Assembly: GCA_964586025.1 (NCBI GenBank) | Contig: CAZPGF010000003.1 | Coordinates: forward strand, 12,591 to 76,590 | DNA from: JACKGW01 sp964586025 | GTDB lineage: Bacteria > Planctomycetota > PLA2 > JAEUHO01 | DNA length: 64,000 nucleotides | Reading direction: 5' to 3' | Shown here: piece after piece, positions 1-10,700 of the stretch | Position numbering within the stretch: position 1 is the first letter of the stretch | Layout: every line of letters starts with the position of its first letter | Notes under the pieces: model-generated | What the model saw: only the letters and a program-made list of their open reading frames with translations | What the model was told of the DNA's origin: nothing | Database searches by the model: none | Translations under genes and position numbers: made by a program

Positions 1-1
1 C

Positions 2-886
2 GATGTCGCGCTCAACGGTGAACTGAAGCCCCTCGAGCAGAAGCGCGACCGGCTGCTCGACGACGTGTTCGGGCGGTTGACGCCTTGGGACGTCGTCCAG
101 GTCGCCCGCCACCCGCAGCGCCCGCAGTTCTCCGACTACATGAACGGCATGTGCGAGGACGTCGTGGTGCTCCATGGCGACCGCCTGTTCGGCGAGGACA
201 AGGCGATCGCGACGGCGCTCGCCACGATCGGCCGCCACCGCGTGCTCCTGGTCGGACATCGCAAGGGGCAGGAAACGCAGGAGCGCCTCGCCTGCAACTT
301 CGGCTGCGCCCATCCGGAGGGCTATCGCAAGGCCCTGTCGAAGATGCGTCTCGCCGAGCGATTCGGCCTGCCGATCGTCTCGTTGATCAACACGCCCGGC
401 GCGTATCCCGGCGTCGCCGCCGAAGAGCGCGGGCAGGCGTGGGCGATCGCCGAGAACATCCTGGAGATGTCCCGGCTGCGTGTGCCGGTGGTCTGCGTCG
501 TCATCGGCGAAGGCGGAAGCGGCGGCGCCCTCGGCATCGGCGTCGGCGATCGCGTGTTGATGCTGCGCTACGCGTACTACTCGGTGATTTCCCCCGAGGG
601 TTGCGCCGCCATCCTCTGGAAGGACGGCTCGCGCGCGGCGGACGCCGCCAAGGCGCTGCGCCTGACGAGCGACGACCTGTTGCGGCTGAAGGTCGTCGAC
701 GAGATCGTGCCCGAACCGCGCGGGGCCGCGCATCGCGACCCGACGACGATGGTCGCGACGCTGAAGGACACCCTGCTCCGCCACCTCGACGAACTCGTGG
801 CCATGGATCCCGAGACGCGGCTGGCGGCTCGGTACGAACGGCTTCGCCGGCTCGGCAACGGCGTCGAGCCTCTTCCGCCGGCCTAG
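2..886 (+). CDS. accA: Acetyl-CoA carboxylase carboxyltransferase subunit alpha (5' partial)
   Basis: The alpha half of the carboxyltransferase moves the carboxyl group from biotin on BCCP to acetyl-CoA, giving malonyl-CoA for fatty acid synthesis. The frame is open to the left edge, so the N-terminus lies outside the window; 294 residues are visible. The family signatures are clear: ARHPQRPQF near the visible start, the EGGSGGALGIGVGDRVLML core, and SVISPEGCAAILWKD, which forms part of the acyl-CoA/carboxybiotin site. The stop is followed 9 nt later by the next gene, whose Shine-Dalgarno GGGGAGG overlaps the stop codon region, so the three genes up to position 3105 are probably one transcript. 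Identification is secure; only the start is missing. Confidence 0.96.
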   Translation, partial: DVALNGELKPLEQKRDRLLDDVFGRLTPWDVVQVARHPQRPQFSDYMNGMCEDVVVLHGDRLFGEDKAIATALATIGRHRVLLVGHRKGQETQERLACNFGCAHPEGYRKALSKMRLAERFGLPIVSLINTPGAYPGVAAEERGQAWAIAENILEMSRLRVPVVCVVIGEGGSGGALGIGVGDRVLMLRYAYYSVISPEGCAAILWKDGSRAADAAKALRLTSDDLLRLKVVDEIVPEPRGAAHRDPTTMVATLKDTLLRHLDELVAMDPETRLAARYERLRRLGNGVEPLPPA

Positions 887-895
887 GGGAGGCCC

Positions 896-1663
896 ATGCG
901 CGATACGGTTCTCGGACCGGGCTACGCGCGACGTCGCCGCGGCGTGGCCGTCGTCCTCGCCGCCGTCCTCGGGGTGGCCGTCCCCGCGGCGGGGGACGAG
1001 TCGGACGCGCCGGGCCGGGCCCGTCCGAGCGGCGCTCCCGTCGTCGGGGCGCCGACTCCCGATCGCGCGGTCGTGTGGCGCCTCGAGCGGCAGGGCGTCA
1101 CGATCGAACAGAACGTCGGTCATCTGCCCGAGGCGGTGCGCGCCGTGCTGTTGGACCGGCTCGTGGCCGACGGGTGGACCGTCGTCCCGATCGACGCGGT
1201 CTCGGCGACCGGCACGACGCCCTCGCTCCCGAGGCTCCTCCTGGACTCGACACCGCCTCCCGCTCGGATCCCCCCGACCTCGAGGCCCTCGCTTCCGAAG
1301 CCGCCCGCGCCGACCCCACCGACGCCATCCCGTGCCGCGTTCGCCGGCGGCGAACTGGTCGCGCCCGAAGCCGAGGGCGCCGGCTGGCGCGTCGCCCTCG
1401 CGCCGCCGGAGAGTCTCCTCGCGGCGCTCGGCTTCGAGGTGGACGATCGGATCCTCGCCTTCGACGAGGCTGCCGACCGCGCCGCCGTCGAGCGGGCCGC
1501 GGCGAGGCTGCGCGAGACCGGCCAACTCGCGCTGATCGTCGCGCGTAGAGGAGGCGGCGTCGATCGCGTGGAGATCACGCCGGTTTTCCAGCCCGCGCCC
1601 CGCCGCCCGATGCCCGGTCGGGCTCTGCCGAGGCCTGCGGAGCAGACGGAGGGTTCCCGATGA
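896..1663 (+). CDS. Exported protein with C-terminal PDZ-like domain
   Basis: This 255-residue protein has an Arg-rich N-terminus followed by a hydrophobic segment (about residues 17-32) ending VPAAGDE, which looks like a signal peptide. The middle (about 100-150) is Pro/Ser-rich and probably a linker. The C-terminal 70 residues (about 162-228) read like a PDZ or GspC-type PDZ fold: GWRVALAPP, then LLAALGFEVDDRILAF, then a closing strand with RRGGGVDRVEI. Such domains bind exposed C-termini or other envelope proteins. No catalytic domain is seen. GGGGAGG precedes the ATG by a few bases. Its stop overlaps the next start (ATGA), so it is translationally coupled to another PDZ protein. The specific function is unknown. 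Confidence 0.7.
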   Translation: MRDTVLGPGYARRRRGVAVVLAAVLGVAVPAAGDESDAPGRARPSGAPVVGAPTPDRAVVWRLERQGVTIEQNVGHLPEAVRAVLLDRLVADGWTVVPIDAVSATGTTPSLPRLLLDSTPPPARIPPTSRPSLPKPPAPTPPTPSRAAFAGGELVAPEAEGAGWRVALAPPESLLAALGFEVDDRILAFDEAADRAAVERAAARLRETGQLALIVARRGGGVDRVEITPVFQPAPRRPMPGRALPRPAEQTEGSR

Positions 1664-3105
1664 CCACGTCCCGCCTCATGTCGTTCGTTGCGTCGGTCGG
1701 TCTGGCGTCGGCGGCCGCGTTCGCCGTTCCGTTCGCTCCGACCGCTCGCGCCGAGGATCCCGCACCGCCGTCGGCGCCGGCCGGCGCTTCCGTCGAACAG
1801 CTGATCGAGCGCCTCGGCGCGCCCGGATTCGACGAACGTGCCGCCGCGTCTCGCGAGTTGCAGCGCCTCGGGCGCTCCGCCGAACCGGCCCTTCGCCGTG
1901 CGCTCGACGCGACGAAGGATCCGGAAGTGCGCTGGCGTATCGAGCAACTCCTGCTCCGCCTCGACGGAACCGAGGCGCGCCCCCTCGGTGGCGCCCGACC
2001 CGAGTCCGACACCCGGCCCCGCGCCGAGGCCGACGGATCGGCCCGCCGCGACGTCGAGGAGGACGCGCCCGGAAAGGATCTCGGCGACGACTTCGGCGTC
2101 GAAGACCTCGGCCGCCTCATGCGCGAGCTGGAGGAGCGGACGAAGCTCCTTCGCGAGCGCTGGCTCGAAGGGTGGAACCGTCCCGATGCGAACGGTGGGA
2201 TCGGCGGCTGGCCGCGCTTCGACGCGTTTGGCGGGCTCGGCGAGCGGACGATCGAGGCGCAGGGACTCGTGTTGCGCAGCGACGGCTTCGGTCCGGTCGA
2301 GTTGAAGGTGAGCCGCCCCGATGCGCCGAATCCGGCCGATCGCGAGTTGACGTATCGCGGCTGGAGCCTCGACGACGTTCTCGCGAAGCATCCCGATCTC
2401 GCTCAGCACCCCGGCATGGACGAGTTGCGTCGCAAGGTCGCCGCGGAGCCGGTCGGACCCGGCGCCATGCTGCGCGACATGATGCGCGAGCATCTCGGTC
2501 AGTCGCCCGGGTTCGGCATCCAGATCCATCCCGGGATCTCCACCGGAACCTCGATCGTGCAGGACGCGAACGGCGTCAAGGTGACGATCCGCACGCGGGG
2601 CGAGGACGGCGAGATCGAGGAGAAGACCTACCAGGGTAAGTCGATCGAGGAGTTGAAGGCCGCTCACCCCGAACTCGAATCGGCGCTGTCCGGCATCCGC
2701 CTGGAGTGGCGTGCGCCGCGCTTCTTCTTCGGTCCGAGCGTCGGTCAGCGTGACCGGCCCCGCCGTCGCGGCCTCGAGCCGTTGGATCCCGGACAGCCCG
2801 CCCCGATGACGCCCGGGACGCCGACCGGAGCGTCGTTCGGCGTCATCGTCGGACCGGTCAGCGAGAGCCTCGCGGCGCAGTTGAAGCTCGAGACGGGGCT
2901 CGGTGCGATCGTTCACGAGGTCGTCTCGGGATCCGCGGCGGAGCGACTCGGCGTCCGGCGTTTCGACGTCCTCCTGGCGGTCGACGGCGAGGTGTTGCAC
3001 GGCTCCGGCGACGCGTCGGTCCGCCTTCGCCCGAAGGCCGATCCGTCGCAACCGCTCGACCTCCTCGTGATCCGCGGCGGGGAGCGGGTTTCGCTGAAGC
3101 GCTGA
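1660..3105 (+). CDS. Secreted HEAT-like/PDZ protein
   Basis: This 481-residue exported protein starts with a signal peptide (cleavage near ARAEDP, about residue 31). Residues 45-105 form a HEAT-like helical pair (VEQLIERLGAPGFDERAA) of a kind frequent in planctomycete secreted proteins. An acidic linker follows. The middle holds two related copies of a short module, TYRGWSLDDVLAKHPDL and TYQGKSIEELKAAHPEL, each preceded by a strand-rich segment. The last 95 residues form a PDZ domain (GASFGVIVGPVS, then AERLGVRRFDVLLAVDGE). There is no protease triad, so a scaffold or sensor role is more likely than a DegP-type enzyme. It is coupled by ATGA overlap to the preceding PDZ protein. Confidence 0.75.
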   Translation: MTTSRLMSFVASVGLASAAAFAVPFAPTARAEDPAPPSAPAGASVEQLIERLGAPGFDERAAASRELQRLGRSAEPALRRALDATKDPEVRWRIEQLLLRLDGTEARPLGGARPESDTRPRAEADGSARRDVEEDAPGKDLGDDFGVEDLGRLMRELEERTKLLRERWLEGWNRPDANGGIGGWPRFDAFGGLGERTIEAQGLVLRSDGFGPVELKVSRPDAPNPADRELTYRGWSLDDVLAKHPDLAQHPGMDELRRKVAAEPVGPGAMLRDMMREHLGQSPGFGIQIHPGISTGTSIVQDANGVKVTIRTRGEDGEIEEKTYQGKSIEELKAAHPELESALSGIRLEWRAPRFFFGPSVGQRDRPRRRGLEPLDPGQPAPMTPGTPTGASFGVIVGPVSESLAAQLKLETGLGAIVHEVVSGSAAERLGVRRFDVLLAVDGEVLHGSGDASVRLRPKADPSQPLDLLVIRGGERVSLKR

Positions 3106-3187
3106 TCGTTCACGCCCGCGTTGGGTGGGAGCGGCGTGCCGACGCAGTCCGGTCGCAGGGAGGCGCGGGACGGAGTCCCTTCGCGGT

Positions 3188-4492
3188 TCAGTTGCCGACG
3201 TGGGCGGTGGCGTAGGCGACCTCGGGATCGTCGAACCGCGATTGGTTCGCGAGGCGCTCGCCGACGACGACTCCCGCGCAGCCCATCAGGTAGCCGCCGC
3301 CGATCGACGGCAGCAGGACCAGTTCGCCGGCGCGGATGCGGTGGTCGTCGCGCACGACGACGCGTTCGACGCGTCCTTCCGCATCGAGCACGCGCTCCAT
3401 CGTGCCCGCGCGCAGGACGTGATCGAGCGTGACGAGGTTGCTCGCCGCGGAGATGTTGCCGTAGCGGTAGATGGTGCGACCGACGTGCTCGATCGGGACG
3501 CGCAGTTCCTTCGCCAGGCCGTCGAGGATCCGTCCGTTGGCTTGATGGGGGACGAGGCGGACGCGCGCGAGCGTCTCGATCAGGCCCGGCGTTCCGGACT
3601 TCAGATCCCCCTCGTCGTAGCCGAGAGCGCGAGCGACGCAGTTCGCCATGCGCTTCACCGCCATGCGCAGAACGGAGGGACCTCCCTCCATCTCGACGAG
3701 GGACTGCTCGACGAGTTGCACACCGGCCTGAACCTGCTTGTCGGGGAACGCCCCGATGCCCAGCGGCACGTTGCTGTTCGCGAGGTGGATGTTGCGCGCG
3801 CTGAACTCGAAACCGAGCTGGGGCGGCAGAATGCCGTCCGAGCCGCCGCGATCGCCGCGCGAGACGACCGCCGCCCCCGCACCGTCGCCGAACAGGATCG
3901 CGGTCAGGGGATCGTGGAAGTTCAGCGCGCGGCTGGCGGTCTCGGCGCCGATCACCAGCACGTGTTCGTACACGCCCGAGGCGACGAGGCCGTACGCCAT
4001 GCCGATGCCGTAGATCGAGCCGGCGCACGCGGCCATCAGCATCATGACGCCGGCGTTGGAGCAGCCGAGTTCGTGCGCGAGGCGGCAGTGGTCGCCCGGG
4101 ATCATCTCGCTGGGCGTGAACGTCGCGTACGCCACGAGTCCGACGTCCTTCGGGTCCACCCCGGCCGATGCGAGGGCCCGTTCGGCCGCGACCCGCGCGA
4201 GGTCGGAGGTCCGCACGCCCGGCGCGGCGTAGCGCCGTTCGTGGATGTGGGTCATCTGATCCACCCACACGCCGAAGTCGCCCGAGCGCGCCGCGTCGTA
4301 GCCGCGGACGATCGTCTCCAGCGTCCGGTTGTCGACGACCCCCGGAGGCAGGAAGGAGCCCGTACCGGAGAGGCGAACCAGGGGGTTCAGTTCGGTGCGC
4401 ACGAAGGGACTCCGCGTTCCGGCAGGGCCTCGGCCGCGAGCGGCCCGGCGCATGGTGCCCGGGAGCGGCGGCGCTGGCGAGGCAGGCGCCAT
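3188..4492 (-). CDS. 3-oxoacyl-ACP synthase III (FabH-like ketosynthase)
   Basis: This thiolase-fold condensing enzyme would join an acyl-CoA starter to malonyl-ACP. The FabH triad is visible: Cys156 in MAACAGSIYG, His316 in VPHQANGRI and Asn346 in YGNISAASN; FGDGAGAAVV is also typical. At 434 residues it is longer than the usual 320-340, owing to an N-terminal tail and a C-terminal extension. The tail of about 30 residues is low-complexity, and a GTG at 4402 with GGAG 8 nt upstream is a credible alternative start. It is divergent from addB and convergent with the PDZ protein. It may be housekeeping FabH, or a relative acting in hydrocarbon or special lipid synthesis; the sequence does not decide. 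Confidence 0.9.
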   Translation of the reverse strand: MAPASPAPPLPGTMRRAARGRGPAGTRSPFVRTELNPLVRLSGTGSFLPPGVVDNRTLETIVRGYDAARSGDFGVWVDQMTHIHERRYAAPGVRTSDLARVAAERALASAGVDPKDVGLVAYATFTPSEMIPGDHCRLAHELGCSNAGVMMLMAACAGSIYGIGMAYGLVASGVYEHVLVIGAETASRALNFHDPLTAILFGDGAGAAVVSRGDRGGSDGILPPQLGFEFSARNIHLANSNVPLGIGAFPDKQVQAGVQLVEQSLVEMEGGPSVLRMAVKRMANCVARALGYDEGDLKSGTPGLIETLARVRLVPHQANGRILDGLAKELRVPIEHVGRTIYRYGNISAASNLVTLDHVLRAGTMERVLDAEGRVERVVVRDDHRIRAGELVLLPSIGGGYLMGCAGVVVGERLANQSRFDDPEVAYATAHVGN

Positions 4493-4548
4493 ACCGACCG
4501 TCCCCTCGTACGACTAGACTCGCCGCCCCGCGGGGGGTCGGGACGCAC

Positions 4549-7500
4549 ATGGATTCGCCGACGCCTCGCGAACTCGCTCCCGACGCGGCGTTGCCGGCCG
4601 CGCCGCGGCTGCTGTTGACGGGAGCGGCGGGCACCGGAAAGACGTGGCGCGCGCTCGGCGCGGTTCGCGACATCGCGACCCGCCGCGCCCCGCACGGTGG
4701 CGCCGCGGAGCGTCCGGGAGCCGCGCTGCTCGTGCTCCCGACGTTCGCCGACGTGCAGCACGCGCGGCGGATCGCGCTCTCGCGGTGGGATGCGCGGGGT
4801 CTGCTCGACGAGGTGTTCGCCACGTTCACGGGAGCCGGGGAGCGTTTCCTCGATCGGTTCCGCGTGGACGTGCTTCCGTCGGCAGCCGCACGCGACCGCC
4901 TGCTCGTCGCAGCGCTCGCGGACGTCGATGCGCGCGTCTTCGCCGCGGTCGCCGGCGCCGCGGCGTTTCGAGCCCGCCTGCTGCGACTGATCAAGGAACT
5001 GAAGCAGAGCGGCGATGAACCGGCGGAGATCGCCGATCGACTCGAGAACGCGGCGGACGCGTTGTCGGTGCCCGCTCGCGAGCGTCTCACGGCGTTCGTC
5101 GCCGTGTTTCGTGCCGTCCACCGCCGCCTCGCCGACACGGGTCTTTCCGATCACGAGGACGTGCTGCGCGCGCTCGCCCGGCGGCTGGAGGACCGCCCGC
5201 CTCGCTCGCCCCCGCGTCGTCTCGTCTTCGACGGCTTCGAGGACTTCACGCCCATCGAAGAGCGGATCCTCGATCGCCTCTCGTCGAGCGTCGTGGACGC
5301 CGGCGGGCAGGTGATCGTCACCTGTCCGTTCGACCCGCGACGCGCCGCCCTGTTCGTGGCGACGGGCCCGTGGCGTGAGCGACGTCTCGCCGCGGGCTTC
5401 GAGGAGTGGCGCGTGATTCCGCGGGCCGATGCGCGTCCCGCTCCACTCGCGCGTCTCGCGCGCGAGCTGTTCAGCGAGGATCCGGGTGAGGCGCCGACGC
5501 CGGGAGGCTCCCGCGTGGCGTGGATCCTCGGCGGTGACGACGAAGACGAGGCCGAGGCGATCGCGCGTCACGTCCGTCGCGCGGTGCTCGGCGCGGAGAT
5601 CCGGGTCGGGGACCGTCCCGCTCGATGGCACGACGTCGCGATCGTCGTGCCGGACCTCGGGAGGGACGCGAGTCGTCTGGCTTCGGCCCTCCGCCGGATC
5701 GGTGTGCCGGTCCGCGCCGAGGCGGTCGCACCATCGCTCGGACGCACCCCCCTCGTTCGCGCGCTCCGCGGCGCGCTCGATGTCGTCGCGGGCGACATCG
5801 GGCCCGGCGAGTTCGATCCGTTCGCCCTGCATGCGTGGCTCGCCTGGTGCGTCGCGGCGGAAGGCGACGTCGAGGCGCGCCGTGCGCTCGATGCCTTCGA
5901 GGTGTGCCATCGGACCGACGGCGCTCCTCGGGACTTCCGCGCGTTCCTCGCCGACGCGCCGGACGCGATCGCACCGTTCGTCGTTCGCCTGGAGTCGGCG
6001 AGGGTGGCCCTCCACGACGCGCGCGGCGTGGAGGCGTTCGAAGGCCTCGCCGAGGCCATGCCGGACCTCGCGCCCCTGCCCGCGCCGAGCGCGCGCGACG
6101 ACGCGGGGCGCCCGAGCGACGCCCGCCGGGACGCGCTGGTCGCCGCCGCGCATGCGGCGTCGGCGCGACTCGTGCGCGTGCTTTCCGGTCTCGCCGACGC
6201 GACGCATCGCACGGGCGTCGGTCCCGCATCGATCGCCGAGGCGGTGGCGGACCTGCTCGCGCATGCCGACGCGCTCTCGTTCGAAGCGCCCGATCGTCGT
6301 TTGGACGCGGTGTCCGTGATCGACATGGAGACGGCGCGCTTTCGAGAACCCGCGCTCGTCGTCGTAGCCGGGCTCGAAGCGGGGCGCGTGCCCCGGGGAT
6401 CGGGCGAGGACCCGCTGCTCGCCGACGCCGATCGCGAGGCGCTGGTCGAACGGGATCCGCGACTGCGACTTCCGCGCGCCCGCGATCGCGACGCGCGCGA
6501 GCGCCGCCTCCTCTACTCGGCGATGACGTCCGCGCGCCACACCCTCTGGCTCGCGCGGCCGACGATGGACGCCCGTGGCGACCAGGTCCTCTCGGCCCTG
6601 CCGATGCGCGCTCTCGAGCGCTGCGTCACGCCGACCATCCTCCACGACACGCGCGCCCCCGGCTCGCTCGCTCCGTCGCGCGATCTCGTCGCCAGCGAGC
6701 GCGATCTCGTCCACATCGCCGCCCATCCGTCGACGCCGCGGCCGCTCGCCGAGGCGCTCGCCCGGGCGCTCCCGACCACGGCGACGGCGCTCGAACGAGG
6801 TCGCGCGAGGCGGCCGACGAGGCTCCACGTCCCCCCGCCGGTCGCCGCGCGCCTCGCGTCGGGGTTCGACGTGATGAGCCCCAGCGAACTGGACGTGGCG
6901 CATCGATGTCGTGCGCAGTTCGCCTTCCGGCACGTGCTGCGCGTGCCGGAGGACGACCTGTCGTTCGAGCCGCGCGAGGTCGAGCCCGCCGAGGAGGGGC
7001 AACTGCTCCACGCGGCGTTTCGCACGGCCCTCCTGCGCGGCGATCGCACGGCCCTCGAGATCGCTCGCGACGTGCTGGCCGAGGCCGGCATCGAATCATC
7101 CGACGAGTCGTTGCTCGAGGCCGAATTGGTGCGTGCGATCGAGCTGTTGAGGCGGCGCGAGGCGGCGCTCCCGGCCGCCTGGCGCGCCGACCCGGCGTTT
7201 CTCGAACGATCGTTCGGTGCGGCCGACGAGATCGCCCTCGACGACGGAGCGACCCGCCTCCTCTTGAAGGGGCGCATCGATCGCGTCGACGTCCGATCGG
7301 AGCGCGGAACGCCCCCGGTCGCCATCGTCGTCGACTACAAGCGCTCTCCCACCACCGTGGAGTCGTCGGCCAGCAGCGAGCGCAACGGTCTCGGCCTGCA
7401 ACTCCGCCTCTATGCGCTCGCGGTCGAGCGGCTCGCACGGGTCCGCGTCGTCGGTCTCGAATGGGTCGCGTCGTTGGCCCGGTTGCGGCGCGGTGTCTAC

Positions 7501-7782
7501 GACCAGCAGGCCCCACCCGATGTCGCATGGCGGCGCGAGGAGAAGTCTCCGATCTCGTGCGGGCCGGGGCAGTTCGCGGCGATGCGCGACGACGCGGTCG
7601 CCTCTGCGCTCGCGGCCGTCGCCGACCTCCGGGCGGCGCGCCTCGATCGCGCGCCGATCCTCGCCACGACCTGCACCTCCTGTTCGTGGAAGAGGCCGTG
7701 CCGGCCTGACCGCGACGCGGTGGAACGCACGGCGGCCGAGCGCCGGCCCCCCGCACCGGGCGACGAGGAGGACGAGGCATGA
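4549..7782 (+). CDS. addB: AddB-type helicase-nuclease subunit (PD-(D/E)XK, Fe-S)
   Basis: AddB pairs with AddA to resect double-strand breaks and load RecA, the role of RecBCD elsewhere. The 1077-residue product has a Walker A motif (LLTGAAGTGKT) near its start, a degenerate helicase region, and a C-terminal nuclease with GRIDRVDV and VVDYKRSP (about residue 927). Four cysteines typical of the AddB iron-sulfur staple are present: one in HRCRAQF (about 785) and three in TCTSCSWKRPC (about 1041-1051). The ATG at 4549 was chosen because P-loop homology starts soon after and a G-rich ribosome site (GGGGGGTCGGG) precedes it. A possible TAGACT -10 box lies at 4515-4520. The stop overlaps addA (ATGA), so the subunits are co-translated. 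Confidence 0.92.
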   Translation: MDSPTPRELAPDAALPAAPRLLLTGAAGTGKTWRALGAVRDIATRRAPHGGAAERPGAALLVLPTFADVQHARRIALSRWDARGLLDEVFATFTGAGERFLDRFRVDVLPSAAARDRLLVAALADVDARVFAAVAGAAAFRARLLRLIKELKQSGDEPAEIADRLENAADALSVPARERLTAFVAVFRAVHRRLADTGLSDHEDVLRALARRLEDRPPRSPPRRLVFDGFEDFTPIEERILDRLSSSVVDAGGQVIVTCPFDPRRAALFVATGPWRERRLAAGFEEWRVIPRADARPAPLARLARELFSEDPGEAPTPGGSRVAWILGGDDEDEAEAIARHVRRAVLGAEIRVGDRPARWHDVAIVVPDLGRDASRLASALRRIGVPVRAEAVAPSLGRTPLVRALRGALDVVAGDIGPGEFDPFALHAWLAWCVAAEGDVEARRALDAFEVCHRTDGAPRDFRAFLADAPDAIAPFVVRLESARVALHDARGVEAFEGLAEAMPDLAPLPAPSARDDAGRPSDARRDALVAAAHAASARLVRVLSGLADATHRTGVGPASIAEAVADLLAHADALSFEAPDRRLDAVSVIDMETARFREPALVVVAGLEAGRVPRGSGEDPLLADADREALVERDPRLRLPRARDRDARERRLLYSAMTSARHTLWLARPTMDARGDQVLSALPMRALERCVTPTILHDTRAPGSLAPSRDLVASERDLVHIAAHPSTPRPLAEALARALPTTATALERGRARRPTRLHVPPPVAARLASGFDVMSPSELDVAHRCRAQFAFRHVLRVPEDDLSFEPREVEPAEEGQLLHAAFRTALLRGDRTALEIARDVLAEAGIESSDESLLEAELVRAIELLRRREAALPAAWRADPAFLERSFGAADEIALDDGATRLLLKGRIDRVDVRSERGTPPVAIVVDYKRSPTTVESSASSERNGLGLQLRLYALAVERLARVRVVGLEWVASLARLRRGVYDQQAPPDVAWRREEKSPISCGPGQFAAMRDDAVASALAAVADLRAARLDRAPILATTCTSCSWKRPCRPDRDAVERTAAERRPPAPGDEEDEA

Positions 7783-10700
7783 GCACCTTCGCGCTCTCGA
7801 GCGAGCAGGCGGTGGCGGTCCACCACGCCCGCGGTGACGCCGTCGTCGTCGCGGGAGCCGGCTCGGGCAAGACGCGCGTCCTCACGGCGCGTTTCGTCCA
7901 CCTCGTCCGTGATCGCAGCATCCCCATCCGCTCGATCGCGGCCCTGACGTTCACCAAGCGCGCCGCGCGCGAGATGCGCGAACGGATCGCGGGCACGTTC
8001 GAGGCGCTTGGCGACACCGACGCCCTCGCCGAGATCGAGCGCGCCGAGATCGCCACGATCCACGCATGGTGTGCTTCGTTGTTGCGGCGTCATGCCGTCG
8101 CCGCCGGGGTCGATCCGGGCTTTCGCGTCCTCGACGAGGCCGGCGAGGCGGCGCTCCTGATCGCCGACGCGGCCGCCGCCGCCGACGCGCGGCTCGCCGA
8201 GGACGCGGCCGGGCGCGCCGCGATGAGGGCCATCGGGAGGTGGCTCTCCCCGCGCCCGCGCGCCGACCTCATTCGGCTGCTTCGCGCGGTGCGCGGGCAG
8301 GCGGGGAACGTCGCCGGACTCCGTTGGGCGCACGGGCCGGACGTCGATCCGGCCTCCGTCGGCGCCGCGGTCGCCGACGCCTCCGCCGCGATCGCGTCGA
8401 TCGACGTCGAGCCGGTCGTTCGCCGGGTGGTCGAACGGCGCCTCGAGGGCATCGCGCGCGCCCTCGACGACCCCACGCCCGAGGGACGCGCGTTCGCGCT
8501 GCTGGACGAAGCCGGGGCACTGCGGGACCTCTCGGTGTCGCGCCGCGCGCCGTGGACGAAGGCGCGCACCGCCCTGCTCCACGCGATCGATGCCCTGGCG
8601 GCATGCGACCTCGATCGAGTCGGCGAGACGCACCTCCTGCCGGCCCTTCGGGAGGTCCTCGGGGCGTACGACGACGCCTACGCGGAGGCCAAGCGCGACC
8701 GGGGCGTGCTCGACTTCGACGATCTGGAGCGCGGCGCTCTCGAGTTCCTCATGCGCCTCGAGCGCGAACAGCGGCCTCTCGAAGGCGCCCCGCGCGTCGT
8801 CCTCGTGGACGAGTTCCAGGACACGAACTCCGTGCAGGCGCGCCTGCTGGCCCACCTTCGACGGCAGGGGGCCGAGCAGATGGTCGTCGGCGACCCCAAG
8901 CAGAGCATCTACCGCTTTCGACGGGCCGATGTCCGCGTCCTGCTCGGCGAACGGAAACGCGTCGGCCCTGCGTCCGAGATCCTCCTTGCGACGTCCTATC
9001 GCGCCGCACCGGAACTCGTCGCCGTCGTCAACGGCCTCAACGAACGTCTCTTCGCCGGCGGCGCCGCGGGCGTCGCGTACGAGCCGCTGCGCGCGGGGGG
9101 TCGCTTCGCGCCTCCCGCGTCGCCGGGAGAGCCTCCCGTCGAGATCCTCTTCGTCACTTGTCCCGGCCGGCCGATCGACGAGGGGACCCGTGTCGAAGCG
9201 CGGGCGGTCGCCGGCTGGATCCGCGCGCTCGTCGATGCGCGCATCCCACGCCGCAAGGCCGACGTGGACGGGCCGTTCGGCTTCGGCGACATCGCGATCC
9301 TCGTGCGCTCCCGGAAGCGGCTCGCCGTGTTCGAGCGGGCGCTGCTCGAGGCGGGGGTTCCCCATCGCGCCGTCGGCGGGCGCGGATGGCACCAGGCCGA
9401 GGAGATCGCCGACCTGCGCGATGCGCTCCGCGTGATCCACGATCCCGAGGACCGTCACGCGGTCGCGGCGTTCCTGTCCGGTCCGATCGTGCGCGCGTCC
9501 GACGACGCGATCGTCGCCTGCTTCGAGCCGGACCGGGTCGAGTCGCCCTGGGACCTCTGGTGCGCCAACGCCTCGGACGACGCGGATCGCAGGGTGGCGA
9601 CGGTCGTCGCGCGGCTCCGCGACGAAGCGGTGCTCGGCTCGTTGACCGCGGTGGTGGAGGGCGTGCTCGACGACCTCGGACTGTTCGCGGCGACCCTCGC
9701 CGGGCCCGACGGGATTCGACGCGCCGCCAACCTGCGCAAGGCGCTACCGATCGCGCGCGCCCTGGAGGAGGCCGGGCGTCGCGGGCTCGGCGACCTCCTG
9801 CGACAACTGGCGCGTCTGGACCAGGAGGGCGCCGACGAGGGCGATGCGCCGCTCGGCGGCGTCGCCGACGACACGGTCTTGCTGATGACGGTGCACGCGG
9901 CGAAGGGACTCGAGTTCCCGGTCGTGATCCTCGCCGACGTCGGGCGCGGCGTGTCGTCGGGGAACTCCGGGGCGATCGCGTTCGATCCCGAGCACGGCGT
10001 CGCGACGAAGCTTCGTTCGCCTCTGCTCGGTGTCGCGTATCCCTCGGCCGGGTACGCCGTCGCGGGCGAACGCGAACGGATCGCCGACGATCACGAGGCG
10101 CGTCGCCTGCTCTACGTCGCGACGACCCGCGCCGAGGAGAGGCTCCTGATCACGGGGGCGCTCGCCGGCGTGCAGAAGAACGGCCAGCCGAAGGGAATGA
10201 AGGGATGGGGGCGCGACCTGCTCACCGCCGTCGGCGTGTCGCCCGAAACGGCCGTGACGATCGTTCCGTGCGGAGAGGGCGCGGATGCGTCCGTTCGCGT
10301 GGCGATCGTCGACGCGGCCGACGTCCGGGAGGTCGCACGACCCACCCCGACCGACGCCGCGATGGATACGGACGAGGTGAGCGTGCTGCTCGACGAGGTG
10401 CGTCGCGATCCGGCGCCGCTCGGCACCACCCGCTTCGTCGTCAGCGTCACCGAACTCGTCACGTTCGCCGATTCGCCGGCGCGTTGGTACGAGCAGGTCG
10501 CGCTCGGGATGGCGGGCCACGATGCTCGTCGCCTCGAGCTCGACGACGAGGAGCCTCGCGACGTTCGGGACGACGACGAAGCGTTCGCACGCGACCCCCG
10601 CGATCGGCATGCCGCGGCGATCGGCAACGCGGTCCACGCGTACATCGAACGGTTCACGGGGCCGGATCGGTCCCTCGACCGGGATCTGCTCGACGAGGTG

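Noticed and set aside
3106..3187. Small gene or bidirectional terminator in the gap between the PDZ protein and FabH
   Set aside because: Only a 5-bp stem (GGGAC/GTCCC) is seen and no convincing frame; the gap is just 82 bp.
1120..5138. Long minus-strand frames (643 and 741 codons) opposite the PDZ and FabH/AddB genes
   Set aside because: They are mirror images of supported genes with clear motifs and ribosome sites; the antisense products are Arg/Ala-rich with no recognisable fold.
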